64,000 nucleotides of DNA from Gimesia alba (GTDB lineage Bacteria > Planctomycetota > Planctomycetia > Planctomycetales > Planctomycetaceae), in the NCBI RefSeq assembly GCF_007744675.1, contig NZ_CP036269.1, positions 1,875,501-1,939,500 on the forward strand, written 5' to 3'. Numbering within the stretch: position 1 is the stretch's first letter; each line of letters begins with the position of its first letter. The notes under the pieces are model-generated. The model was not told the origin of the DNA, did no database searches, and saw nothing but the letters and a program-made list of their open reading frames with translations. Position numbers and translations under genes: made by a program. This document shows positions 25,609 to 34,952 of the stretch, piece by piece.

Positions 25609-28600
25609 CTAGCTACTGAGTTCAGTGGAATACGCATCCGCGGCTAGCTGCTTGATTTTAGCCAGATCCAGTTTGCCTGTCCCCAGGAGCGGGATCGACT
25701 CCACTTCCAGAAAACTGTCGCTGGAGGGAATCCACAGATTGGGAATCTCTTGTTTGGCAATTTCTTTTAGAATGGTATCAATGGGGATATTCAGCGGTTT
25801 ATGAAGAACGATTAACCGTTCTCCCTTTTTAGGATCGGGAACGGCGGTCACGGCAACTTGTACCTCAGGTTCGTCTTCATTTGGATCACTGACAATATTG
25901 GCAATGAGTTCTTCGATTCGAACGTGCGGCACCATTTCCCCACCAATTTTTGAAAAGCGGGTTTGTCTGCCTGTGATAGTGATAAACCCATCTTCATCGA
26001 TTGTGGCGAAGTCGCCGGTGTTGTACCAGCCATCGAAGATGACTTCGGCTGTTTTTTCTTCGTTATTCAAATAGCCTTTCATGACATTCGGGCCTTTGAT
26101 AAACAGAAGTCCTTCCTGTCCGTCGGGCAGATCTTGCATGGTATCCGGGTCAACGGTTTTTGCCATGACACAGGGAATCGCCCGGCCGACGGTACCTGGT
26201 TTGGAACTGATTTCATTCGGATCGAGTTGTCGGCTGGGGGGGATGTTTACTGCTGCGACGGGAGAGAGTTCGGTCGTGCCGTAACCTTCCGTCGGAAAGA
26301 TGCCGAACTTGTCATGGAATTCATGTGCTAGACTCTGCGGCAGTTTTTCTGCGCCGGTGATGACAATTTCCAGCGTTTTGAATTGCTCCGGAGTGCAGCG
26401 TTTGAGGTAATGTCTTAGGAAGGTCGGCGTTGATGCGAAGAGCGTGACTTCGTACTTCTCGACCATTTTTCCAACCGTGCGTGCGTCGGTCGGGTTAAAG
26501 TGATAGCAGACTCCCATGTTTCGGATAAATGGCATCCAGAGGGAAATTGTATACCCAAAGGAATGGAAGAACGGCAGGATTCCAAGAATGCAGTCTTTGT
26601 TGGAGAGGTGCAGTAAATCGTCGGCGGAATTGATATTGGAAACAATATTATGGTGTGTGAGCATGACACCTTTGGGGCGTCCTGTTGAACCGGATGTAAA
26701 GATGACGGTACTCAGTTCGTCGGAATCAACGTGCTTTAAACCGATGATTCGTTCGATGATCCAGGCAGGGACGACATAGGCCATGAAGGCGCAGATCAGT
26801 TTGTCGAGGGCTGAAGCTTTGGGTTTTAAATCGTCAAGAAGTACGACATTGGCGTCCATGTCGATCGGTTTTTTCTCCAGGAATTTCTGGCTGGTCAAAA
26901 CGGTTTTGATGCCTGCTTCCTTGATGCAATAGTTAATATCGCCGTCAGAAAGTGTGTAATTCAGATTGATCGGAACCCGACCGGCGATCGCGAGGCTGGC
27001 ATTGATGACAGAACCTCCGACCGAAGGTGGCAGGAGCACGCCGACCATTTTTTCGTCTTGTTTTAAAACATGTTTGTTAAGCAACCGACGCATTAACAGC
27101 GCCCCGGTGAGCAGCTTGCCGCCTGTAATTTCAACTCCCGTTGAGTCGGCGACTTTTTGCTGGAATCGTCGGTTTTTACATTTTCTGAGAAACAATCTTG
27201 GTGGAATCATTTGATACGTCTTTCGAAAATTGGCCGCTTCGATCCCCAGGTTTTGAACAACCTTCTGGACATGTTTTTCATTTTCCGGATGCAGGATCGG
27301 TTTTCCAAAGCGGATGGAAACCGGGTAAGGCCAGCGCCGGGGTTTTTTCCAGAAAAACTTTCCGCCATGAAAACTAAAAATGCTCCCCCATAGTTCGTCA
27401 ATGTAGACGGGAATGACGGGAGCGCCAGTTCCTTTAATGATTTTCATTAAACCCGACTGAAACGGTTGCAAGTAACCGGAACGAGTCAATTTGCCTTCAG
27501 CGAAGATACAGACTAATTCACCATTTTCAATTGCAGAGCGGGCATCTTTAATGGAACGCATTAATGCTTTCGGTCCATCTTCCACGTTGATGGGGATCGT
27601 CTTATACAGTTTTGTCAGCCACGAAATCCAGGGACCTTGTACATAAGTTGAATAGGCGATCATGCGAACGGGACGCGTGGAAGTGAGAATCAGAAAGATT
27701 CCATCAAGCCAGGAGACATGATTTGCTACGAGGAGTGCGCCACCTTTTTTGGGCAGATTTTTCAGCCCTTTGACTCTGAGTTTATAGATGGTACAGCTCA
27801 CGAGCCAGACCATAAAGCGGATAGTGGCGTTTGGGAGCAATTTGAAAATGTAAATGCCAACCGGAACTGTAAGTAACCCGATGACCATGAAAATCTGGCT
27901 GGCTGACATCTTCAAAGTATCCTGCATCACCCAAAATGCGAATGAAGCAAACAGGATGAATGCGAACGCCAGGAAGTTGGCCGCAGCCAGAATGCTACCA
28001 CGCGTTTCCACATCGCTGCGGTGCTGGAGGAATGTTTCCAGCGGAATATCGAATAAACCGGAACTGACACCGAGCAGAAACAGCCAGAGTAGCGATAGCA
28101 GGTAATACATCTGCGAATCGGATTCCTGTCCGGGGATCACGCTGCTGCCTGTGAAAAACAGGAGTAATGAGGTGATGACGATTCCGGCAGCGCCTAAGGG
28201 GACGATCCCTAGTTCAATGCGTCCTGCAGACCAGATTCCGGCGAGCATACTTCCTAAGGCGACACCGAAGACCAGAATTCCCAATAAGGGTCCGATATCT
28301 TTTTGTGAAAGTCCCAGCTCATGAATTCCGTATGTATCGACGTTAATTTGTGCGAGTGAAGCCAGCATCCAGAAGAAGGCAACACCCAGTGCGGTTCTGA
28401 GTAAAGGCGTACTGCTGCGGAGCAGTTGCAGCTGGTGCCAGGTCTCTTTGGCGGGATTAAAGGGGAAGCCGCGTTCGGGAGCAGCAGGGGGGAGTTTACG
28501 AATTTTCAGACTGACGATTGTACCGACAATGGCAACACCAACGAGCGTTAATGCGGCGATCGCTAAATCAGTGAGTGATCCGGGAGCATTTAGATCAGGC

Positions 28601-29136
28601 TGAGTGACGTGGTATAAATAGTTCCCGGCGATAAACCCCAGGGCCGAAGAGACCACGGTAATCAGTCCCATGACACCGTTCCCTTTGGAAAGGCGGTTAT
28701 CACGCAGCATTTCGGGGATACTGCCGAATTTGGCAGGACCGAAGAGCGCACTCTGGCAGCCCATTAAGGCCACGATAAAAAAGAGCAGATAGATATTCCC
28801 GACCTGTATGGCCAGAATTCCTAGAGTCATGATGATGATCTCAGCCACTTTGCAGGAGATAATCACCGTACGCTTACTGAAGCGGTCGGCAAGATAACCA
28901 GCGACACTTGCCAACAGGAGGTAGGGCAGCGTGAAACAGGCCAAACCCAGTGAAAGCGCGACGGCATCGCCGATTATCGGTTTCCCGATGGGAATGATAA
29001 ACCAGCGAAACATATTATCGTTCATCGCACCCAGAAACTGGGTTGCCAGCAGCGCCAGAAAGGAGGGAGAGTTTAAAGTCCCCTTCGGCTCACCGAGTTT
29101 CTGAGTCTCTGTTTCGGCGGAGTTCAATGAATTCAT
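25609..29136 (-). CDS. aas: LplT-PlsC-acyl-ACP synthetase fusion (Aas-like)
   Basis: A 1,175-residue three-part membrane protein. Residues about 20-435 are a major-facilitator domain with about 12 helices, like the lysophospholipid flippase LplT. About 440-640 are a PlsC-type acyltransferase with NHVSWLDG (HX4D) near 470. About 660-1170 are an AMP-binding acyl-ACP synthetase with VIFTSGSTGRPKG near 810 and a GYGTTE motif. In E. coli LplT and Aas are separate proteins that import lysophosphatidylethanolamine and re-acylate it with an acyl-ACP they charge; here all three steps sit on one chain. The role is membrane phospholipid repair. The ATG at 29136 has only a weak ribosome site. The stop lies 192 bases upstream of lexA on the same strand. 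Confidence 0.88.
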   Translation of the reverse strand: MNSLNSAETETQKLGEPKGTLNSPSFLALLATQFLGAMNDNMFRWFIIPIGKPIIGDAVALSLGLACFTLPYLLLASVAGYLADRFSKRTVIISCKVAEIIIMTLGILAIQVGNIYLLFFIVALMGCQSALFGPAKFGSIPEMLRDNRLSKGNGVMGLITVVSSALGFIAGNYLYHVTQPDLNAPGSLTDLAIAALTLVGVAIVGTIVSLKIRKLPPAAPERGFPFNPAKETWHQLQLLRSSTPLLRTALGVAFFWMLASLAQINVDTYGIHELGLSQKDIGPLLGILVFGVALGSMLAGIWSAGRIELGIVPLGAAGIVITSLLLFFTGSSVIPGQESDSQMYYLLSLLWLFLLGVSSGLFDIPLETFLQHRSDVETRGSILAAANFLAFAFILFASFAFWVMQDTLKMSASQIFMVIGLLTVPVGIYIFKLLPNATIRFMVWLVSCTIYKLRVKGLKNLPKKGGALLVANHVSWLDGIFLILTSTRPVRMIAYSTYVQGPWISWLTKLYKTIPINVEDGPKALMRSIKDARSAIENGELVCIFAEGKLTRSGYLQPFQSGLMKIIKGTGAPVIPVYIDELWGSIFSFHGGKFFWKKPRRWPYPVSIRFGKPILHPENEKHVQKVVQNLGIEAANFRKTYQMIPPRLFLRKCKNRRFQQKVADSTGVEITGGKLLTGALLMRRLLNKHVLKQDEKMVGVLLPPSVGGSVINASLAIAGRVPINLNYTLSDGDINYCIKEAGIKTVLTSQKFLEKKPIDMDANVVLLDDLKPKASALDKLICAFMAYVVPAWIIERIIGLKHVDSDELSTVIFTSGSTGRPKGVMLTHHNIVSNINSADDLLHLSNKDCILGILPFFHSFGYTISLWMPFIRNMGVCYHFNPTDARTVGKMVEKYEVTLFASTPTFLRHYLKRCTPEQFKTLEIVITGAEKLPQSLAHEFHDKFGIFPTEGYGTTELSPVAAVNIPPSRQLDPNEISSKPGTVGRAIPCVMAKTVDPDTMQDLPDGQEGLLFIKGPNVMKGYLNNEEKTAEVIFDGWYNTGDFATIDEDGFITITGRQTRFSKIGGEMVPHVRIEELIANIVSDPNEDEPEVQVAVTAVPDPKKGERLIVLHKPLNIPIDTILKEIAKQEIPNLWIPSSDSFLEVESIPLLGTGKLDLAKIKQLAADAYSTELSS

Positions 29137-29430
29137 TATTTGTTGAGATCCAGATATCGATACGCCCCGTTCAGATGATTCCTGGTCGAATCAGTTTTTG
29201 ATTTTTGGGCGACATTCGGAAAAGTTATTGAAAGCTGAGCAATTAAATTGCTGCCTTCATAGAAGGCGAAGAATGCTCAAAAATATCACGAGAAAAATGT
29301 GAAGATCGAATAAAGGGCATAATATGTCAAAAACTATTTATCTGTAAAGACTTAGATTCGGACAGAGTGTAAGATACTACGAGAGAGTATCGAGAAGTGT
29401 AAATTTGTGATGTTTATGAGAGAGGTGGGA

Positions 29431-30402
29431 TCAGGGAATAAAGGTGTAGCTGCCCGAATTCTGCTCAACCAGTTCGCGAATAACTGATTCGCCTTCCCGA
29501 TTTCCCAAGCAGATCCCGTTAACGATCACGTTTCGATTTCGTTTTGTTCGTGCAGCCACTTTGTTGAACGCTTTGACGATGGTGGGATTGAATTGCCCGT
29601 CCGTCAGGAAATAAATCGTGTCTGGTTGCAGACGGAGTGCGATCAGCAGGGCTTCCAGTGGTTCTGTTGTTCCGACGCCGGGGACCTTGGCGACCCAGGA
29701 TAGGAATTTCTTTTTTGTTTCGGGCGTTGCGGGCTGAAGTTTTCTGGCAGGCATGGGGATGGCAAAGTCACTGAAGAAGATGACAAAGAATTCCTGATGC
29801 TCATCCATTGAATAAATGGTTTTGGCAAGTTCCAGTTTGACCCGTCCCAGTCTGGTTTTGCCCACGCTTTCATGGGGAAAGTTCATACTCTTTGAAGAGT
29901 CAACGACGAAGACAATGCGTTTGCTTTTCGGATTCAGGCCGAAAAAATCACCATTTCCGGAGCCGTTTCCCGAGCCGGAATCGGCGGTTCCGAGGGCGGA
30001 TGAAGTGAGTAAGGCGCCAACGATGTCAGCCGCATATTTGGTAGTGAGCGATTCTTCATGCTGAGTTGTTTGGGGAAGTGGACCGTCCAAAAGCGAGGAA
30101 AGCGACTTGGTATCGGGAGCAGAATTTAAGTCGAGAACTGGTGGCAGTTTGGAAAGTATGGCTCCGCTGGAAGCGTTTTCCTGTTTCTCCGTCACAGCCA
30201 CTTCCATCAGGACGGGCTCAACGTTTTTGGGCGGAGCAGACCAACGCGTTTGAATTGAATTCGCGGGTGAACTGGGCTGTGTTTCCATCTGATCGACGAT
30301 CATGGCTAACCCGCCGATGAGCGTCAGGTGGAACAGTGTCGATACGCAGACTCCCTGATTCCAACGCGATTGCGAATGAGGATGGGGAGTGTGTGTTGAC
30401 AT
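29431..30402 (-). CDS. Membrane-anchored von Willebrand A protein
   Basis: 323 residues. One N-terminal membrane segment (about 18-36, CVSTLFHLTLIGGLAMIV), a Pro/Ser-rich linker, a short Gly/Ser/Asn stretch (about 140-152), then a vWA domain from about 160 to the end. The metal-ion site reads DSSKSM (168-173), with a Thr in GVGTTEPLEAL and an Asp in FLTDGQFN, so the MIDAS looks complete. Such proteins bind other proteins or ligands through Mg; the partner is unknown. The frame begins with GTG-ATG and I took the ATG. It lies 294 bases upstream of the Aas-like gene on the same strand, so the two may or may not be co-transcribed. Confidence 0.75.
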   Translation of the reverse strand: MSTHTPHPHSQSRWNQGVCVSTLFHLTLIGGLAMIVDQMETQPSSPANSIQTRWSAPPKNVEPVLMEVAVTEKQENASSGAILSKLPPVLDLNSAPDTKSLSSLLDGPLPQTTQHEESLTTKYAADIVGALLTSSALGTADSGSGNGSGNGDFFGLNPKSKRIVFVVDSSKSMNFPHESVGKTRLGRVKLELAKTIYSMDEHQEFFVIFFSDFAIPMPARKLQPATPETKKKFLSWVAKVPGVGTTEPLEALLIALRLQPDTIYFLTDGQFNPTIVKAFNKVAARTKRNRNVIVNGICLGNREGESVIRELVEQNSGSYTFIP

Positions 30403-30695
30403 CACGGGCTCTAATGGATGAATACAGAAAAAGCAGCGCCCTTTTGGGCAGGCTTGGAATTGTTCGTCTCTGTTATTTTAGCGTTTTTTTCAGCAAACGA
30501 CAGGAAGAAATCTGCTCAGAAGCTTCTGTTTGCTCGCGATTCATTCAGCGCATCAAGATTTCGCAGGATTCCGTTCAAAGCGACAAAAAACGACTGGAGA
30601 TAAATACTTGTTACGTATACTATTAGGTTACCTGAGTGTTTCGAGATTTTACTCGGGCTCTTTTAATTTTATTCAAGGTTGCGATACGGAATCAG

Positions 30696-31211
30696 ATGAA
30701 TAAATCAACGACCGTTGATCAGACTGTTCAGGAAAGTCGTAACGAAGTGGTTCCCAGTCCTGTTTCTCAAACAGAGTCACAAGAAGCAAACAGCGGATTG
30801 GGGGTTGCTGTGGATAAGCCAGTTCTATTTTTTGATGGTGTGTGTGGTTTATGTAACAGCAGTGTGGATTTTGCGATTGCGCGAGATCGACAAGGGCGGC
30901 TTTTGTATTCCCCGTTGCAGGGAGAGACAGCAGCCGCGTTATTAAGTGAGCAGGACATTCAAAACATTGACACAGTCATATTTCGTACTCCAAAGGAAGG
31001 CCGGCTCTATCGGCGATCAGCGGCGATTGTGCGAGTCCTCTGGTTGCTGGGATTTCCCTGGAATGTTTGTGGATGGCTATTGTGGTTGATTCCTTTGCCG
31101 ATCAGGAATCTTGGTTATCGCATGGTGGCGGGCTCACGTTATCGGCTGTTTGGCAAACATGAAACCTGTCGGATGCCGACACCGGAAGAACGGACGCGTT
31201 TTTTACCCTGA
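30696..31211 (+). CDS. DUF393 (DCC family) thiol-oxidoreductase-like protein
   Basis: 171 residues. A variable 38-residue N-terminus precedes VLFFDGVCGLCNSSVDFAI, the hallmark DxxCxxC of the DCC/DUF393 family, a thioredoxin-like fold predicted to act in thiol-disulfide exchange. A hydrophobic stretch (about 112-133, LWLLGFPWNVCGWLLWLIPLP) is also typical of this family. The upstream GTG at 30636 is in frame, but I chose ATG 30696. A sulfatase gene begins 31 bases after the stop, so the two probably share a transcript; a link to the sulfatase-modifying (formylglycine) step is possible but not shown. Confidence 0.75.
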   Translation: MNKSTTVDQTVQESRNEVVPSPVSQTESQEANSGLGVAVDKPVLFFDGVCGLCNSSVDFAIARDRQGRLLYSPLQGETAAALLSEQDIQNIDTVIFRTPKEGRLYRRSAAIVRVLWLLGFPWNVCGWLLWLIPLPIRNLGYRMVAGSRYRLFGKHETCRMPTPEERTRFLP

Positions 31212-31242
31212 ACCTGATAAGTCAGAAGTGAGTGAAGAGAGA

Positions 31243-32631
31243 ATGATGCGATTGATTCCGTTTTTAACCCTGGTTACGTTACTGCTGGCTTTGCATTTTT
31301 GCGGTGAAGATTTATTTGCGCAAAAACCGACTGAGGAAAAACCAAACTTTATCGTTTTCATTGCCGATGATATGGCATGGGATGATTGTGGTGCTTATGG
31401 TCATCCTAAAATTCAGACTCCGAATCTGAATCAACTGGCAGTGGACGGCATGAAATTTAATCATGCGTATCTGACTTGCAGTTCTTGTAGTCCGAGCCGT
31501 TCGAGTATCATTACCGGCCGTTATCCGCACAGTACCGGTGCGCATCAGTTGCATCTTCCGTTACCCGAGAGTCAGGTCACGTTTGTGGAGCAGTTAAAAG
31601 ACGCGGGTTACTACACTGCGTCCGCAGGTAAGTGGCATCTGGGTACGCCGACGAAAAGCAAGTTTGACCACGTGACCACCAAACTGAATGAATGGGTCTC
31701 GACTCTCAAACAGCGACCGAAAGATAAACCTTTCTTCATGTGGTTTGCGTTTACCGATCCGCATCGTCCTTATCAACGAAACATTATCGAACGTCCACAT
31801 ACAAATGAAGATGTCATCGTGCCTCCATACCTGCCCGATACCCCTGAGGTCAGAGATGACTTGGCGCTGTATTACGATGAAATAACCAGGCTGGATGGGG
31901 TGGTTGGGCGCGTCCGTGATGAATTGAAAAAACAGGATGTCGCATCAAATACGGTAATTGTGTTTTTAAGTGATAACGGGCGTCCTTTCCCACGCTGCAA
32001 AACCACCGTGTATGACAGTGGTGTGCGAACACCCTGGATTGTGACCTGGCCTGCACAGGTCAAAGGGGGATCGGTTTCTGATTCGTTGATCAGTTCGGTT
32101 GATCTGGCGCCCACCATTCTGGAGTTGGCCGGTCTACCTGTCGGCGAGACATTTCAAGGAAAGAGTTTTAAGCCTCTACTGCAAAATCCGGCTGCGACAA
32201 CGCGGCTTCATATTTTCGCCGAACATAACTGGCATGATTTTGAAGATTTTGGTCGCGCGGTTCGCTCGTCCCGATTCAAATACATTCGCAATTTTTATCC
32301 CGATCTTCCCGGCACGCCACCGGCAGACGCGGTACGCAGTGAAACTTATGTCAAAATGCGTCAGTTGCGCGATGCCAGGAAACTCAATGGAGATCAACAA
32401 GGTTGTTTTCTGGCACCGCGGCCTGCGGAAGAGCTGTATGATCTTGAGGCTGATCCGCATGAGTTACACAATCTCGCAGGTCAGAAAGAGTTTCAGAAAG
32501 TGCAACAGGAATTGCGGGCGGCCCTCGACCAGTGGCAGGAAGAGACGCATGATCGTCTGCCTCGTATGCGGCGGCCTGATGAATTCGATCGGGAAACCGG
32601 CCAGCAATTGCCAGCCTTTCATAAAAAATGA
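31243..32631 (+). CDS. Exported Cys-type sulfatase
   Basis: 462 residues with a signal peptide (1-26, MMRLIPFLTLVTLLLALHF). The sulfatase domain opens with PNFIVFIADDMAWDD (calcium Asp pair 42-43). The modification site CSPSR at 82-86 makes Cys82 the residue converted to formylglycine, with SIITGRYPHSTG following. The C-terminus has the usual LYDLEADPHELHNLA. This places it among the heparan- or polysaccharide-type sulfatases (S1) common in marine planctomycetes. The frame extends upstream to 31111, but that part overlaps the DUF393 gene; the paired ATGs at 31243 and 31246 after GAAGAGAG are the likely start. A maturase is not in the window. Confidence 0.88.
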   Translation: MMRLIPFLTLVTLLLALHFCGEDLFAQKPTEEKPNFIVFIADDMAWDDCGAYGHPKIQTPNLNQLAVDGMKFNHAYLTCSSCSPSRSSIITGRYPHSTGAHQLHLPLPESQVTFVEQLKDAGYYTASAGKWHLGTPTKSKFDHVTTKLNEWVSTLKQRPKDKPFFMWFAFTDPHRPYQRNIIERPHTNEDVIVPPYLPDTPEVRDDLALYYDEITRLDGVVGRVRDELKKQDVASNTVIVFLSDNGRPFPRCKTTVYDSGVRTPWIVTWPAQVKGGSVSDSLISSVDLAPTILELAGLPVGETFQGKSFKPLLQNPAATTRLHIFAEHNWHDFEDFGRAVRSSRFKYIRNFYPDLPGTPPADAVRSETYVKMRQLRDARKLNGDQQGCFLAPRPAEELYDLEADPHELHNLAGQKEFQKVQQELRAALDQWQEETHDRLPRMRRPDEFDRETGQQLPAFHKK

Positions 32632-32731
32632 ACGTGGTGCTGAATTTTTCATTTCAGGAAGAAATTTGAAACGCAACCTGTGCTTTAAGAGTATCACTAT
32701 CAGGATCTTTTACGGGTAAGAGGTACGGAAC

Positions 32732-33010
32732 ATGGCAGCTCCCAATGATTCTGAAGCGAAGTTAATACCAGATGCGGAAAAACCGACATTTGTGCAAAAG
32801 GCCGGGGTTTGCGCGATGTGTTTCACAGCATTTTTGCTGCTGTACTTTGTGATATCAGGACCTCTGGCCTGGCTGGAAGGGAAGATGAAGTTCGGCCCGT
32901 TTTCGAAGACGGTGAAAACTGTCTATGCTCCGCTGGCTCAGGTTGTGAAATCGGATCTCAAACCTGCTTCCACAGTAGTAAAATCCTATGTTGGATTGTT
33001 TAAGAAGTAA
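32732..33010 (+). CDS. Small single-pass membrane protein, unknown
   Basis: 92 residues with one hydrophobic helix (about 25-45, GVCAMCFTAFLLLYFVISGP), then a basic amphipathic segment with Lys-rich stretches (KMKFGPFSKTVKTVYAPL). I do not recognise the family. AAGAGG lies upstream of the ATG. It sits 100 bases after the sulfatase and 14 bases before the PQQ-like gene, so it is probably in the same operon; many planctomycete operons carry such small membrane proteins next to beta-propeller genes. Confidence 0.65.
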   Translation: MAAPNDSEAKLIPDAEKPTFVQKAGVCAMCFTAFLLLYFVISGPLAWLEGKMKFGPFSKTVKTVYAPLAQVVKSDLKPASTVVKSYVGLFKK

Positions 33011-33024
33011 GTCGGAGCGGGTTT

Positions 33025-34680
33025 ATGAATACCAGCGAACTGGAACAGCAGGAACTTTCTGAGTCCGATCATTCCGAGACTCCACCGTTGCGGAAGCGGA
33101 AGCTCAGATGGAAGTGGGGCCTGGGAGTTCTTATGGTGGGCATCGCTGCCATGATTTATCAATGGTTTCAATTAGCCCCTGACCGAACCTATCAGGTCTT
33201 TTCAGTCTATTTTGGGATCCGGAATCTGCTGATTGGCTTGTTGATCTGGTGGATGTTGATTTCCGGTGTCGCCTGGAAAACGCGTTTCAAAGGTCTGTTC
33301 GGAACAGTGCTGTTTTTCGTGCTTTTCTTTTCACTGTTGCGTGTCGAAAGTTTTGAAGGTGATATGGTGCCCCGCTTTCGCTTTCGTTTTTTACCAACGC
33401 CTGAGCAACGCGCAGAGCAATATTTTGAACAGATCGAAAACAATGCGCCTGCAGCAAACGTTGAGGTCACGGAACAGACTTTAGAAGTTTCTCCCGGCGA
33501 CTGGCCCGCATTTCGCGGGGCGGAACGGGACGGTGTGGTTCGGGATCAAACGATTCGCACTGACTGGAAACAGAATCCACCTGAATTACTCTGGAAACAT
33601 CCCGTTGGTGCTGGCTGGAGTTCGTTCTGTGCGATAGGCGACCGTGCGTTTACCCAGGAACAGCGCGGCGCGCAGGAGACCGTGGTTTGTTACGACGCGG
33701 CGACCGGGAAACAGATCTGGGTTTATTCGGATCCGGTGCGTTTTTCGGAAACACTGGGAGGTGTAGGACCGCGGGCGACTCCTACGTTCCACGACGGTTT
33801 TCTTTACACAATGGGGGGAACCGGAATTCTGAATTGTCTAAACGCAGGCACGGGAGAACTGGTCTGGTCGCATGATTTATTGAAGGATGGAGATTTAAAA
33901 AATCTCGAATGGGGGATGGCCGGGTCACCGCTGATCTGGGAAGAGCTAGTGATAGTGAATCAGGGGCTTCAGAAAAGCGGGTCCAAGGCAGAGGATCAAT
34001 CGCTGATTGCGTTTGACCGATTGACGGGTGAGAAAGTCTGGACGGGCGGAACGAAGAAGTCGAGTTATAGTGCGCCCCAGTTTGCAGTGCTGAATGGAAC
34101 GCCACAAGTTCTGGTATTTCACTCCAAGGGGCTGGAAGGTTTTGCACTTGCCGATGGAACGTCGCTCTGGTTTTTTCCCTGGACGAATCAGTCGGGGATC
34201 AATGCGGCGCAACCGATTGTGGTCGATGATCACAGCCTCTTTCTCGGAACCGGATATGGAAAAGGTTCTGCCCGGATCAGGATCAGTCCATCTGTCGAAT
34301 CAGACGCACAAGTGACTCAGGATTGGAAGAGCCAGAGCATGAAGTTGAAATTCAACTCTGCTGTGAAGTGGGACGGATTCGTGTATGGACTGGATGAAGG
34401 TGTGTTGACCTGCCTGAATCTGGAGACTGGGAAACGCAATTGGAAACGGGGCCGCTATGGATATGGCCAGATGTTACTGGTTGGCTCTCATCTGTTGATT
34501 CTGGCTGAAGATGGCCGGGTGGAACTGGTCAAAGCGGATCCTGAGAAATACGAGCAGGTTGCCGAATTTCAGGCAATTGAGGGGCAAACCTGGAATCATC
34601 CGGCTTTGGCTGGTGGTAAACTATTTGTTCGAAATAGTGAAGAGGCCGCCTGTTACGATCTTTCGCCAGTGTCTAAGTAG
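33025..34680 (+). CDS. PQQ-like beta-propeller membrane protein
   Basis: 551 residues. Three hydrophobic helices (about 30-48, 63-82 and 88-106) anchor the protein; residues about 155-551 form a PQQ-like quinoprotein propeller (BamB / alcohol-dehydrogenase type). It starts with WPAFRGAERDG, a planctomycete signature, and repeats AxxGKxxWVY, GTGELVWSHDL, LTGEKVWTG and ETGKRNW. No dehydrogenase active-site residues are evident, so a scaffold or binding role is more likely than an enzyme. GGAG precedes the ATG. It follows the 92-residue membrane protein by 14 bases. Confidence 0.8.
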   Translation: MNTSELEQQELSESDHSETPPLRKRKLRWKWGLGVLMVGIAAMIYQWFQLAPDRTYQVFSVYFGIRNLLIGLLIWWMLISGVAWKTRFKGLFGTVLFFVLFFSLLRVESFEGDMVPRFRFRFLPTPEQRAEQYFEQIENNAPAANVEVTEQTLEVSPGDWPAFRGAERDGVVRDQTIRTDWKQNPPELLWKHPVGAGWSSFCAIGDRAFTQEQRGAQETVVCYDAATGKQIWVYSDPVRFSETLGGVGPRATPTFHDGFLYTMGGTGILNCLNAGTGELVWSHDLLKDGDLKNLEWGMAGSPLIWEELVIVNQGLQKSGSKAEDQSLIAFDRLTGEKVWTGGTKKSSYSAPQFAVLNGTPQVLVFHSKGLEGFALADGTSLWFFPWTNQSGINAAQPIVVDDHSLFLGTGYGKGSARIRISPSVESDAQVTQDWKSQSMKLKFNSAVKWDGFVYGLDEGVLTCLNLETGKRNWKRGRYGYGQMLLVGSHLLILAEDGRVELVKADPEKYEQVAEFQAIEGQTWNHPALAGGKLFVRNSEEAACYDLSPVSK

Positions 34681-34700
34681 TCGCCTCTGAATCGCGACGA

Positions 34701-34757
34701 CACTCAAAATCGATATTTTGCGAAAAAAGTTCGCCGATTGTGCATCTTGAGTGGTTT
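34701..34757 (+). terminator. Possible terminator after the PQQ-like gene
   Basis: CACTCAA at 34701-34707 pairs with TTGAGTG at 34747-34753, enclosing the smaller palindrome CAAAATCGATATTTTG, and GTTTT follows. The stem is interrupted, so confidence is low. Confidence 0.35.
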
Positions 34758-34898
34758 TCGTAAACCTAAGCAAGATCTACGGTTTGAACTTGACTGACTG
34801 AAGGAACGCCAGCAAAATAGACGATAGATAAAGACCCACCTATGTGAATTGGCTTCAAACAGCGTACCGTACCGTCTTGAAGTTCTGTACGTCCCGCC

Positions 34899-34919
34899 TC
34901 AGATAGCCTGACTATCTGA
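34899..34919 (+). promoter_or_regulatory. Perfect inverted repeat before the DUF1549 gene
   Basis: TCAGATAG-CCTGA-CTATCTGA, an 8-bp perfect palindrome with a 5-base centre, ending 33 bases before the ATG at 34953. It could be a repressor operator or a leader hairpin. Confidence 0.4.
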
Positions 34920-34952
34920 ATCAAATTGAAGAGAACGGAAGAAAGGAGACCC

